Positions 1 through 7,488 of a stretch of 64,000 nt of DNA are shown here, piece after piece; the stretch's first letter is position 1, and each line of letters opens with the position of its first letter. The stretch spans positions 6,946,501 to 7,010,500 of the forward strand of contig NZ_CP128362.1 in the NCBI RefSeq assembly GCF_034274695.1. Direction: 5' to 3'. The position numbers and the translations under genes were made by a program. The notes below the pieces were generated by a model. That model saw only the letters and a program-made list of their open reading frames with translations, did no database searches and was not told the DNA's origin. Source of the DNA: Chitinophaga sp. LS1. GTDB lineage: Bacteria; Bacteroidota; Bacteroidia; Chitinophagales; Chitinophagaceae.

Positions 1-1
1 T

Positions 2-469
2 GGTGGTCGTACAGATGTATCTTATATCTATGATGGCAACTTCCATCCTGGCTGGCCACAGTGTTTATTTACCGTTGAGCAGGCCAGCTCTTCACAGATG
101 GTGACACTGGATCTTGGCAAACCACATATCTTCAGCCGTATGCAGGTGAATCCTTATAAGGAAGTGGGCAGTTTGTATTATGTAAGAGGGAATGTAAAAG
201 ACTTTGAAATATGGGCATCCAATTCACCGAATTTAAGTGGCGCTTTGGATGAAAGCTGGACCAGGCTGGTTACCTGTCATGTTACGAAACCTTCAGGCTC
301 TGCTTCAGGTACAGAGACGACAGCGGATCAAACGCTTGCTTACAATGGCTGGCAGTTTGATTTTCCTGCGTTGCAAACGGCCTATCGCTATGTAAGGATC
401 AGAAGTCTTTCCAACTGGCAGGGTTCATACTTTATAAACATAGCAGAGTTCACGCTATGGGGTAATTAA
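2..469 (+). CDS. DUF5000-type lipoprotein, C-terminal fragment (5' end outside the window)
   Basis: The reading frame is open from base 2 and ends at TAA 467-469, so the gene begins upstream of the window. The visible part is about 155 residues and reads as a discoidin/F5-8C-like beta-sandwich. It has a 'VTLDLGKPHIFSRMQV' strand and a closing 'YRYVRIRSLSNWQGSYFINIAEFTLWG', the usual end of DUF5000 proteins. These are surface lipoproteins encoded downstream of SusC/SusD and are thought to help bind glycans. The DUF4998 gene follows after 19 nt, the typical order of such loci, which suggests that a SusC/SusD pair lies to the left. Family placement is by motif and context. An ATG at 98 is internal and is not the likely start. 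Confidence 0.72.
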   Translation, partial: GGRTDVSYIYDGNFHPGWPQCLFTVEQASSSQMVTLDLGKPHIFSRMQVNPYKEVGSLYYVRGNVKDFEIWASNSPNLSGALDESWTRLVTCHVTKPSGSASGTETTADQTLAYNGWQFDFPALQTAYRYVRIRSLSNWQGSYFINIAEFTLWGN

Positions 470-488
470 TCACTTATAATCTTTTAGG

Positions 489-1691
489 ATGCAAAGAGCA
501 TTTATAATAGCAGGCATGTTGACATTATTGTTTGCATGTACCAAAATGGATGAATACAGGGATAAGTATATGGAGAATGGATCCATTGTTTATCCGGGCA
601 AAATGGATTCTGTAGCAGCCTTTTCGGGTAAGAACAGGGCGGAGATCAGGGGCTTGTTCACTTCCGATCCTAAGATCACGAAGTACAAGGTGTTCTGGAA
701 TAGCAGACAGGATTCAATAGAAGTGCCTGTGACTAGAACATCTGGTGTGGACACGGCGAAAGTGATCATACCTGATCTTCCGGAAGGACTGATGAGCTTT
801 GAGATCAGGACCTATGATGCGCATGGCAATATATCTATCCCCGTTAATACATCTGCGAATGTATATGGGGACCTTTATCAGAGTGCACTGATCAATAGAG
901 GTATTGCAAATGCAGAGATGCAGGATGATGGATCCGCGTTGATAAAGTGGGCAGATGCGGGCAGTGATGCGGGTACGGTGAGCATGCGGATTAAGTATAC
1001 AGATAATACGGGGGGTGCGCATGATACGCTGGTATTGTCTGTTCTTACAGACATGACTACGACATTGCCTGCGTTCAAATCCGGAACGGGTATTATTTAT
1101 CAAACGGCTTATTTGCCCAATGCTACGGCAATAGATACCTTTTATACAGCATTTGAGGCGTTTTCTGTGAAAGCGGATGTGACAGCGTTGTACCTGAAGA
1201 ATACAGGTCCTTTTGATCGCGCTACTTATGATGGTGGGCGCTGGGGTACGCTGGCAGCGCCATGGGTGACGAGTGCAAATGTGATCAATCACTCAGGTTA
1301 TGGCGGGTATGCATCTGAGACATGGTTGAATGCAGGCGGGTTTCTGGTAATGGAGTCAGGATGGAGTGGAACAGCGAATATTGTGAATGGGAAGATTTCA
1401 CAGACGACGACATTGCCTGCGGGGAATTATATATTTCAGGTAGCGTGTTATACAGAGGCGTTGGATCCGGTGTATATAGTGGCAGCGGCGGGCAGCGCAC
1501 TTCCTGATATTAGTGGGCTTTCGGGGGCTTTGGGGTATGGATCATTTCCCAGCAGTACGTATGTGAGTGCGACGGTATCATTTAAGTTTACGTTGGAGCA
1601 GGAAGAGGAGGTGACATTAGGATTATTAGCGACAATGACTTCGGGTAATCAATATTGGAGGGTAGGGAGTGTGAAGTTGATAAAGAATTAG
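489..1691 (+). CDS. DUF4998 domain lipoprotein of a Sus-type locus
   Basis: A 400-residue exported lipoprotein. The N-terminus 'AGMLTLLFACTKMD' is a signal peptide with a lipobox cysteine at about residue 17. The next ~190 residues resemble DUF4998 ('YPGKMDSVAAFSGKNRAEIRG', then Ig-like strands). The C-terminal ~165 residues, from 'TGPFDRATYDGGRWG' to 'YWRVGSVKLIKN', look like a separate beta-sandwich, perhaps DUF5013. It follows the DUF5000 gene by 19 nt and is probably the last gene of that operon, because a strong hairpin terminator lies at 1802-1831. A role in binding or presenting glycan at the surface is inferred from the family. Codons near the 3' end are strongly G-ending. Confidence 0.75.
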   Translation: MQRAFIIAGMLTLLFACTKMDEYRDKYMENGSIVYPGKMDSVAAFSGKNRAEIRGLFTSDPKITKYKVFWNSRQDSIEVPVTRTSGVDTAKVIIPDLPEGLMSFEIRTYDAHGNISIPVNTSANVYGDLYQSALINRGIANAEMQDDGSALIKWADAGSDAGTVSMRIKYTDNTGGAHDTLVLSVLTDMTTTLPAFKSGTGIIYQTAYLPNATAIDTFYTAFEAFSVKADVTALYLKNTGPFDRATYDGGRWGTLAAPWVTSANVINHSGYGGYASETWLNAGGFLVMESGWSGTANIVNGKISQTTTLPAGNYIFQVACYTEALDPVYIVAAAGSALPDISGLSGALGYGSFPSSTYVSATVSFKFTLEQEEEVTLGLLATMTSGNQYWRVGSVKLIKN

Positions 1692-1801
1692 ATGTGGGGT
1701 GATAAAGAAATGGACTTTGAAAAGTGGATGTATCATAAATAACAGGAAGGCCATGAGAATTGCAGTACGAAAATTCTCTCCATCAGGTACCCGAATAAAA
1801 A

Positions 1802-1831
1802 GGGGGCGTCTCGAAGTTTTGAGACGCCCCC
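1802..1831. terminator. Bidirectional intrinsic terminator
   Basis: A perfect 11-bp G/C-rich stem (1802-1812 with 1821-1831) has an 8-nt loop. It is flanked by an A-run on the left and TTT on the right, so it can work on both strands. It lies between the convergent DUF4998 and HAD genes, 5 nt from the HAD stop. Confidence 0.85.
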
Positions 1832-1835
1832 TTTC

Positions 1836-2510
1836 TTATATGATTTCTGAAATTTCCTGAATAGTGTAGGTTGGGTGCAATACTTCGCAGGCATCCTTTT
1901 GGCCATATCCGTAGGCGGCCCAGCAGGAGGCGATGCCACAGTTGTTGGCGAAGAGAATGTCGGCATGGGTATCGCCGGTCATTAGTACTTCTTCCTTGTT
2001 TTTAATATTGAAATTTTGTGTGATGATGGTTTCATAAACCATGGGATCGGGTTTCAATTTTAAAGCTAAATCCGGGAAGGCACCTTCGGCGATAATGAGG
2101 TCTGTCTGGTCGAAAAGATTCAGTGCTTTTAAGGAGCGTTCTACTGCGGCAATGCCTTTATTGCTGAGGACAATGATGGTTTTATCCTGCGCTTTTAATT
2201 TTTCAAAAACAGCGGCGGCTCCTTCGAATAGTACGGTGAGTTTTTCGTCACATTCTTTATATTGTTCACGGTATATTTTAGCGATTGCTTCAACATCGTC
2301 GAAGTTGAGTTTCGATGCTTCGGGAAGCAGGTGTCTTATTGTATCATGCAAGGCGCCACCTTTGCTGACGGCGGAGAGCATGGTTATTTTGTCGATGGTG
2401 TTCAGTCCGCTTTTTTCAAAGGTCTGGCTCATGGCGGAATGAATGGTGGGAAAAGTATTGCAAATGGTGCCGTCGTAGTCGAAGAGGTAGTAATTGTAGT
2501 GGTTCATCAT
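1836..2510 (-). CDS. HAD-superfamily hydrolase, phosphoglycolate phosphatase-like
   Basis: A 224-residue cytosolic HAD phosphatase. The catalytic DYDGT motif is at residues 11-15, followed by a helical cap. Motif II is 'VLSNKG', the motif III lysine is in 'LKPDP', and motif IV is 'GDTHADI', so all four HAD motifs are intact. The family hydrolyses small phosphate esters such as phosphoglycolate, nucleotides and sugar phosphates; the substrate cannot be read from the sequence. It stands alone, convergent with the DUF4998 gene, and shares the terminator next to its stop. The start could be either of two adjacent ATG codons. Confidence 0.85.
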   Translation of the reverse strand: MMNHYNYYLFDYDGTICNTFPTIHSAMSQTFEKSGLNTIDKITMLSAVSKGGALHDTIRHLLPEASKLNFDDVEAIAKIYREQYKECDEKLTVLFEGAAAVFEKLKAQDKTIIVLSNKGIAAVERSLKALNLFDQTDLIIAEGAFPDLALKLKPDPMVYETIITQNFNIKNKEEVLMTGDTHADILFANNCGIASCWAAYGYGQKDACEVLHPTYTIQEISEII

Positions 2511-2588
2511 CCTTAATTTGCAATGTAAAAGTAATGGATAGAAAGGAGTTTAGGGAGCTTTATCTGCCGCCGTTGGAAAATGATCATA

Positions 2589-3794
2589 TTATTGAATTGC
2601 TTTCTTAATCTCTGCCAGATCCTGCTCCATTTTCTTTATCCGCTCCTGATTTTCCAGGTTTTGTTTATGCTCCTCAATCAGGTACAAGGTCAGTTCTTCG
2701 ACCTTTTTCACAAGAATCTTATTCATCTCTCCAAGGTCCAGTCCTTTCACCGTCACTTCTTTCTCCGTAGGCACTTCGGGCAGATGTTTATGTTGTTGTA
2801 CATAATTCTCAATTTCCATTAATGAGGGTAGCTGATAATGGCTATCAAAGACATAATCAGGCCAGCCGGATTGGGTCACCTGTATTTTTTTAGCTCCAAT
2901 CGTACCTGCTACAGCAAGTTTGAATGTGCCTGTAGCCGTAGTACCTATTCCAAGATTCCCATCGGCATCCAAGCGCATTTTTTCTGTACCATCATTTACC
3001 AGGAAAGTGAGATAACCTCCGTACCTCGTTGATGCGGGCCCCATGTTGAAGATGAGCCCTGAATTTAAATTGCCGAAATATTTATGAATGAGACCAAACA
3101 TTGGAGCACTTCCATTCGTATTATAAGCATGTACACCCAGATAGGTACCATCTTTGGTAGTGCTACCTATATATAAACGGCTTAGGATGGCTGTAGTAGA
3201 ATCATTCACCATCGTGCCGACGTCCAATGATGCCTTGGGCGCGAGTGTACCGATACCGAATTTACCATCTGCTGTGGAAGTGACGCTATCCGGCAGGTTC
3301 ACGGTGCCAGCGAATGTATTTCGATAAGGTATATCTCTGACGGCCGTTGCCTCGGGAATCAATGCAGAATCGACTACAGACCAACCGGTAAACATGGATG
3401 CTGTCTCACTCATGCCCTGTGCAAAGGCTCGAACATGAAAGCGTACATAATAACCATTCTTGTAATCAAGGAAAATAGATACCTTGCCATTTTCATTACC
3501 AATCCTTATTGGAGGGGCTGAACCACCAGAAGACGATACAGTAGTACGGGTTAAGGTATCACCCACAACATACGATGAAATTGTTAAATTCAAGGTATAG
3601 CCTGGGATTGTAAAATCATATCCTTCTATCCAGATAGTCGGCATGGCGGCGCGGTTCGTAAAAGGGATGTTTGTTTTTATTTTGTAACCGTTGGTAGCGT
3701 AAGCGTTGTTATTATATGATAATACATCATTGTAATACTGCGCTTTTCCAGACAGGACAAAGAATAGGGATAAGAATGCTAATAAATATTTCAT
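2589..3794 (-). CDS. Secreted tail-fibre/S74-like repeat protein with C-terminal coiled coil
   Basis: A 401-residue exported protein with the signal peptide 'MKYLLAFLSLFFVLSGKAQ'. The N-terminal half is beta-rich and unassigned. The middle has 'GKFGIGTLAPKASLDVG' and 'LDADGNLGIGTT', the strand repeats common in Bacteroidota fibre-like proteins. The end contains 'PDYVFDSHYQLPSLMEIENYV' (first residues of a longer conserved stretch) and then 'HKHLPEVPTEKEV', a region related to the peptidase S74/intramolecular chaperone neighbourhood. It finishes with an amphipathic coiled coil rich in E, K, Q and L (roughly residues 355-401). The likely product is a trimeric surface or secreted fibre; this is inferred. 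No phage genes surround it. The function is unknown. Confidence 0.65.
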   Translation of the reverse strand: MKYLLAFLSLFFVLSGKAQYYNDVLSYNNNAYATNGYKIKTNIPFTNRAAMPTIWIEGYDFTIPGYTLNLTISSYVVGDTLTRTTVSSSGGSAPPIRIGNENGKVSIFLDYKNGYYVRFHVRAFAQGMSETASMFTGWSVVDSALIPEATAVRDIPYRNTFAGTVNLPDSVTSTADGKFGIGTLAPKASLDVGTMVNDSTTAILSRLYIGSTTKDGTYLGVHAYNTNGSAPMFGLIHKYFGNLNSGLIFNMGPASTRYGGYLTFLVNDGTEKMRLDADGNLGIGTTATGTFKLAVAGTIGAKKIQVTQSGWPDYVFDSHYQLPSLMEIENYVQQHKHLPEVPTEKEVTVKGLDLGEMNKILVKKVEELTLYLIEEHKQNLENQERIKKMEQDLAEIKKAIQ

Positions 3795-4101
3795 AAAAAC
3801 AATGCTGTTTTCCTATGGGTTATAATATTGTATAGGGTGATTAAAATATCGGGGGCAAATTAGGTGTTTTTTTAAAGTACTCATAAAATTATTTTCTATG
3901 ATTATGCATCATTGATTAGTTTTCTGATGAGTTACTGATATTTTTTGATGCTACTGTTTGAGGTAAAACATTATAATTTTAAGCAATTCAATGATTATTC
4001 AAGTAGCTTATGCTTATGTATATCATATCAAACCTGCGCGAACTCGGTTACCCTACAGATTGCTCTTTTGATTAGTATATTTGTATAATAACCATTTATC
4101 A
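3795..4101. other. Intergenic region between divergent genes
   Basis: About 300 nt of A/T-rich DNA between the S74-like gene and the GNAT gene. Apart from a -7 element for the GNAT gene at its right end, I see no gene, repeat or strong hairpin. Confidence 0.6.
4076..4083 (+). promoter_or_regulatory. Bacteroidota -7 promoter element (TATATTTG)
   Basis: TATATTTG matches the Bacteroidota -7 consensus TAnnTTTG and lies 18 nt before the ATG at 4102. No good -33 TTTG is seen at the expected spacing, so the call rests on one element. Confidence 0.45.
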
Positions 4102-4539
4102 ATGAGCTTTATCATCAGACCTTTCAATATTGATACCGACATCCCTGACACCACCGTTCTCACTATTGAACTTGGCTACCCCACAACTGAAGCTCAAATT
4201 ACCCAAAGAATGAAGGCTATTCAGGAGGCACCAGATTACCACACTTTTGTAGCTGTCGCTGATCATAAAGTCATTGGGTATATTGGTATCAACAAGCAAC
4301 TTGCCTGGGAACTGGATGGTACTTATTTTAAAATTCAGACGCTGGTGGTGAAACAGGAATATAGAAAAGAAGGTGTAGGTGCTGCCCTTATCCAACATAC
4401 GGAAGCTTTTGCAAAAGCACAGGGCGCTACCTATCTTTTGGTTAATAGCGGCAATCGGACCGAAAGGACGAATGCGCATAGATTCTATCAGAATCAAGGG
4501 TTCGAGCCGAAATCGACAGGATTCAAAAAGATGCTATAA
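4102..4539 (+). CDS. GNAT family N-acetyltransferase
   Basis: A 145-residue acetyltransferase starting 'MSFIIRPFNIDTD'. A TTG 21 nt upstream would lengthen it, but it overlaps the -7 promoter element, so the ATG is preferred. The acetyl-CoA-binding motif is visible as 'VVKQEYRKEGVGAALIQH' (Q/RxxGxG/A), followed by 'NRTERTNAHRFYQNQGF', the usual motif B. The family transfers acetyl from acetyl-CoA to an amine on a small molecule or protein; the acceptor is unknown. It is a single gene with its own promoter. Confidence 0.85.
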   Translation: MSFIIRPFNIDTDIPDTTVLTIELGYPTTEAQITQRMKAIQEAPDYHTFVAVADHKVIGYIGINKQLAWELDGTYFKIQTLVVKQEYRKEGVGAALIQHTEAFAKAQGATYLLVNSGNRTERTNAHRFYQNQGFEPKSTGFKKML

Positions 4540-4560
4540 ATTGAATATATAGAGATCATG

Positions 4561-4682
4561 GCTGGTTCCCTGGATAAGAGCAAATCCAATACTAATGTAG
4601 TCCGATCCTACTTCCAACACAGCTGTTCCCTGAATAATAAGGATAGCCAAAACCACTGTAGTCCGATTTTACTTCCATCACA
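4561..4682. repeat. Two-copy imperfect 61-bp tandem repeat reaching into a gene's stop codon
   Basis: Unit 1 is 4561-4621 and unit 2 is 4622-4682. They share GTTCCCTG, TGTAGTCCGAT and ACTTCCA blocks. The right-hand unit includes the stop codon and last codon of the minus-strand membrane protein gene, and the left-hand unit is a downstream copy of it. Confidence 0.7.
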
Positions 4683-5199
4683 GCGGCCTCCCGAAATCCA
4701 GCGGGTTCGATAAATCACTATAAACCCTATCTATCTTCCTAATCCTTCCCACCCATATTCCCACTAATACCATCCACATCACTATAAAAATCATTGTCAC
4801 TATCCACCCTGCATTAAAAAACACCACCACACTCCCCATCATAAACCCTCTCGCCATCACCGCCACTACCGCATACAACTTCATCTTCTCCAAATGCATT
4901 CTCAAGGCTTCGCGTAAATTCGGCCCAATCACCCCCTGCTTTGCAAATAAATATCCCACCACATTACCTGCTATCACTCCTAACATCGCCACCACCAATA
5001 ATACATTGGCATATACCGGCTTGCGATCCCCATCAAAAAAATCATAATACACGATCAAAAACAACACAAAACCCACCAGCTCTATCACCATCTGTTTCCG
5101 TATCTGCTTCAATACCGGATGCTGGCGTTCACGCAATAACCCTGCATGTACTGTTGAAGTTATACTTTTCTCATTCCACGCAGCAAAAAGATCTTCCAT
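4678..5199 (-). CDS. Small 4-TM membrane protein downstream of an ECF sigma factor
   Basis: A 173-residue protein. The N-terminal cytoplasmic stretch (residues 1-37, 'MEDLFAAWNEKSITSTVHAG...') is followed by four hydrophobic segments: about 38-56, 65-88, 107-127 and 130-150. The C-terminal tail is short and charged. It is read in the same direction as the sigma gene at 5409-5870, 210 nt downstream. By position it could be a membrane anti-sigma factor or a sensor partner, but it has no FecR or zinc anti-sigma motif, so this is inference. The intergenic gap and its own 3' flank are both built of tandem repeats. Confidence 0.65.
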   Translation of the reverse strand: MEDLFAAWNEKSITSTVHAGLLRERQHPVLKQIRKQMVIELVGFVLFLIVYYDFFDGDRKPVYANVLLVVAMLGVIAGNVVGYLFAKQGVIGPNLREALRMHLEKMKLYAVVAVMARGFMMGSVVVFFNAGWIVTMIFIVMWMVLVGIWVGRIRKIDRVYSDLSNPLDFGRPL

Positions 5200-5216
5200 A
5201 ACTCATGTTTTAATTA

Positions 5217-5422
5217 GTTGATAAATCCTCGTCTCAATTCTCTTTTAAGATCAGGGCAATTCCCTTCACTCATTTTTAAAATAGTTACTAAATCCTCGTT
5301 TCAATTCTCAATAATCATCAGGGGTAATCCCCTCCCCTTCACTCAATTTTTAATAGTTGCTAATTCCTCCTCTCAATTCTCTTTAATCAGCAGGAGCCAT
5401 CCCTTCACTCACTTTTTAAATA
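5217..5422. repeat. Three-copy imperfect 67-72-bp tandem repeat overlapping the sigma gene 3' end
   Basis: Units are 5217-5283, 5284-5355 and 5356-5422. Each contains a CTCAATTCTC block, a CCCTTCACTCA block and a TTTTTAAATA-like block. The rightmost unit carries the last codons and TGA of the minus-strand sigma gene; the other two are downstream copies that fill the whole gap to the membrane-protein gene. Confidence 0.8.
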
Positions 5423-5870
5423 GTAACTGCACCTTCGCTTTAATCCTATTCAATTTCACGCCCACACTATTCTCCGTCACTCCAATAATCTCCCCCATTT
5501 CCTTATAACTCAACCCCTCCAAATACAAAGTAATGATTGCCTTCTCATCATCCTTCAATTTCCGCAACACCTCAAACAACTCCGCCCCCCGCTCATCCAA
5601 TACTTCCGCCCTATCCGGCAATACATCCGAATACACAATCTTCGGCACCCGCTTTCGATAGGTTGCGATCGCCGTACTAAGCGCTACCTTATACATCCAT
5701 GTACTGAATGCCGCCGTACCACCATATGTCCCTATCGACTTCCACAACTGAAATACGATCTCCTGGAACAAATCCTCCCTGTCCTCCTTCGAATTACGGT
5801 ACAACCTGCATATCTTATGAATGATTCCCTGATGCTGCCCGATCAGTTGTAAAAATTGCGTTTCATCCAT
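5409..5870 (-). CDS. ECF-type RNA polymerase sigma factor
   Basis: A 153-residue sigma-70 family protein. Region 2 is 'DREDLFQEIVFQLWKSI...FSTWMYKVA' (about residues 31-66). Region 4 is 'LYLEGLSYKEMGEIIGVTEN' followed by 'SVGVKLNRIKAK' (about residues 115-147), a clear helix-turn-helix. No FecR anti-sigma gene is adjacent; the downstream partner is a 4-TM protein, which sets it apart from the two SusC-linked sigma factors in this window. The regulon is unknown. The coding strand is purine rich, especially toward the 3' end. Confidence 0.85.
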   Translation of the reverse strand: MDETQFLQLIGQHQGIIHKICRLYRNSKEDREDLFQEIVFQLWKSIGTYGGTAAFSTWMYKVALSTAIATYRKRVPKIVYSDVLPDRAEVLDERGAELFEVLRKLKDDEKAIITLYLEGLSYKEMGEIIGVTENSVGVKLNRIKAKVQLLFKK

Positions 5871-5960
5871 AACTTTTTATATTTGCCATTTCTCTGTTAG
5901 TTGCAAAACCTTTCCAAAACTTACAAAGAATCAAAAAAAAATTTCAAGTAACCTGATAAT

Positions 5961-6659
5961 ATGAAACAACGACCATATACCATCTGTTTGATGATGAGTA
6001 CCCTGGACGGTAAGATCCTTGGCGACAAATGGGGCGACAGCCCTCAAATTAAAAAACTGGGCGGCAAATTTGAAGAAGTACACAACCTAATTGGCAGTTA
6101 TTCATGGATCGTAGGCCGTACTACCATGGAAAAGGACTTTACCCAATTTGCAAAGCCCATCTATAAACCCGGTACCCACTCCATTTCCCGCACGGACGTC
6201 AACGCTAATCCGGATGCCACCACCTATGCGATCGCCATCGATGCGCAGGCGAAATTAGGATGGGAAAAATCAGAGATGCATGGCGATCATGTTGTCACCG
6301 TACTTACCGAAAGCGTACCCGATGCTTACCTGGCACATCTGCAGGATATCGGGGTATCTTACATCTTTGGAGGCGCTACAGAGATCGATCTGAACATAGT
6401 GCTCGAAAAACTATATACCCTCTTCAGGATCGACATCCTCATGGTTGAAGGCGGTGGCCACCTCAATGGCAGCTTCCTGAATGAAGGACTCATTGATGAA
6501 TACCATCACCTGCTACTGCCAATTGTAGATGGAAATCACGACAATCCGGCGATGTTTGAAATAGATCCAAAAGCAAAACGGTTTGATGCAGCACTGTTTA
6601 AACTGGAAGATGTGAAACGGATTGAAGATGATGTGCTCTGGCTAAAATATAAGTCATAA
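5961..6659 (+). CDS. Dihydrofolate reductase/RibD C-terminal family reductase
   Basis: A 232-residue protein of the RibD C-terminal/DHFR-like fold. It has the N-terminal 'PYTICLMMSTLDGKILGD' strand-turn and 'SWIVGRTTMEKDF' (NADPH-binding region). A second Rossmann-like part follows, 'DIGVSYIFGGATEIDLN' and 'IDILMVEGGGHLNGSFLNE' with the diagnostic GGG before a helix. Members reduce pteridine- or pyrimidine-type rings with NADPH. Without the deaminase domain of RibD it may not act in riboflavin synthesis. It stands alone between divergent and convergent neighbours. Confidence 0.8.
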   Translation: MKQRPYTICLMMSTLDGKILGDKWGDSPQIKKLGGKFEEVHNLIGSYSWIVGRTTMEKDFTQFAKPIYKPGTHSISRTDVNANPDATTYAIAIDAQAKLGWEKSEMHGDHVVTVLTESVPDAYLAHLQDIGVSYIFGGATEIDLNIVLEKLYTLFRIDILMVEGGGHLNGSFLNEGLIDEYHHLLLPIVDGNHDNPAMFEIDPKAKRFDAALFKLEDVKRIEDDVLWLKYKS

Positions 6660-7051
6660 AACGCTAAAGCCTTATAATCCTTACTGTAAGACTTTTAGAT
6701 ACCAATACTGTTCCAACATACAAAACCCCTGATATTATTGTAACCTTGCAGCAGCTACCTGCAATACAGAAAATCTATACCCCAATAAAAAAAACAAAAC
6801 CCGCCTCCCGAATAAATGAGGCAGCTACTATTTATTCATCTGCGAGAGAGAGCAACTGGCAGCGCAAAATACCTGTAAGACAAATTACTTCAAAAGCTGA
6901 CAATTTACTCATAGCGGGGTTTAAAATAAAACAATAAGGGTTAACTAAAACGCGTCTCCGGATAAGTTTTTCGTCAACCTTCTATACAAAAAAACCGCTT
7001 TTCTTCAAACAGAAGAAAAGCGGGGTTTAATGATTACATCAATCATTTACA
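6660..7051. other. Intergenic region with a minus-strand terminator and no convincing gene
   Basis: About 390 nt. A TTG-started frame at 6746-6937 has no recognisable domain and is rejected. The only clear element is the hairpin at 6995-7023. Confidence 0.55.
6995..7023 (-). terminator. Intrinsic terminator of the small secreted protein gene
   Basis: A perfect 12-bp stem (6995-7006 with 7012-7023) with a 5-nt loop. On the minus strand it is followed by a run of eight T. It lies 28 nt past the stop of the 7052-7357 gene. Confidence 0.88.
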
Positions 7052-7357
7052 TCACGGGTGTGTATAGATCGTATACACCAGTGTGCCGGATGGAGGTAAG
7101 CCATAACCACCACCAGTCCAGCCATAAGCTACCACGGTTCCGTTAGTAGGATCCAGATCTGCATCGCTTACTACCAGTGCATTTGCCAGGGTGCTCCATG
7201 CTACGAACGTACCGTCTGGTGTGTACCATGCATAGTTCACGATCTTAGCAGCTGACTTTGTAGCAGGTTGTTTTACTTCCTTAATGGGAGTAAAAGAGCA
7301 GAACAATAAAACCAGCGTGAACAGAGAAAGGGACAAGAGGGTTTTCATGTTTCTCAT
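7052..7357 (-). CDS. Small secreted protein of unknown function
   Basis: A protein of 98 or 101 residues, depending on whether the ATG at 7348 or 7357 is used; the second gives the better signal peptide, 'MKTLLSLSLFTLVLLFCSF'. The mature part is about 70 residues with 'VNYAWYTPDGTFVAWSTLA' and a Gly/Tyr-rich 'YGWTGGGYGLPPSG' stretch. I do not recognise a family. The gene is supported by the signal peptide, by its own strong terminator, and by isolation as a single transcription unit. It lies beyond the stop of the GxGYxYP gene on the same strand, but that gene has its own terminator, so the two are probably not one operon. Confidence 0.6.
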   Translation of the reverse strand: MRNMKTLLSLSLFTLVLLFCSFTPIKEVKQPATKSAAKIVNYAWYTPDGTFVAWSTLANALVVSDADLDPTNGTVVAYGWTGGGYGLPPSGTLVYTIYTHP

Positions 7358-7448
7358 GTGGGTTGTCTTTAATGATTAACAAATAGAGGGTTATTTCATT
7401 TTAAAGATACAAAAGATGTAAATTAAAAAACATTAAAATCAGCTTGAG

Positions 7449-7485
7449 TTTTTCGCGCTTCTGTAATAAAACAGAAGCGCGAAAA
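7449..7485 (-). terminator. Intrinsic terminator of the GxGYxYP gene
   Basis: A 15-bp stem (about 7450-7464 with 7471-7485) with core CGCGCTTCTGT and a 6-nt loop. On the minus strand the T-tract is part of the distal arm. It lies 3 nt past the stop codon at 7489. Confidence 0.88.
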
Positions 7486-7488
7486 CAA

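Noticed and set aside
878..1507. Several overlapping frames inside the DUF4998 gene
   Set aside because: Shadow frames; the sense frame has a lipobox and a family match.
2534..2608. 24-residue frame 'MDRKEFRELYLPPLEN...' between HAD and the S74-like gene
   Set aside because: It looks like the beginning of a protein but stops after 24 codons and overlaps the next gene's 3' end. Too short to assign, possibly a remnant.
6746..6937. 63-residue TTG-started frame between the DHFR-like and small secreted genes
   Set aside because: No recognisable domain, signal peptide or promoter, rare start codon, and low-complexity Lys/Ile/Ala composition typical of A/T-rich spacer.
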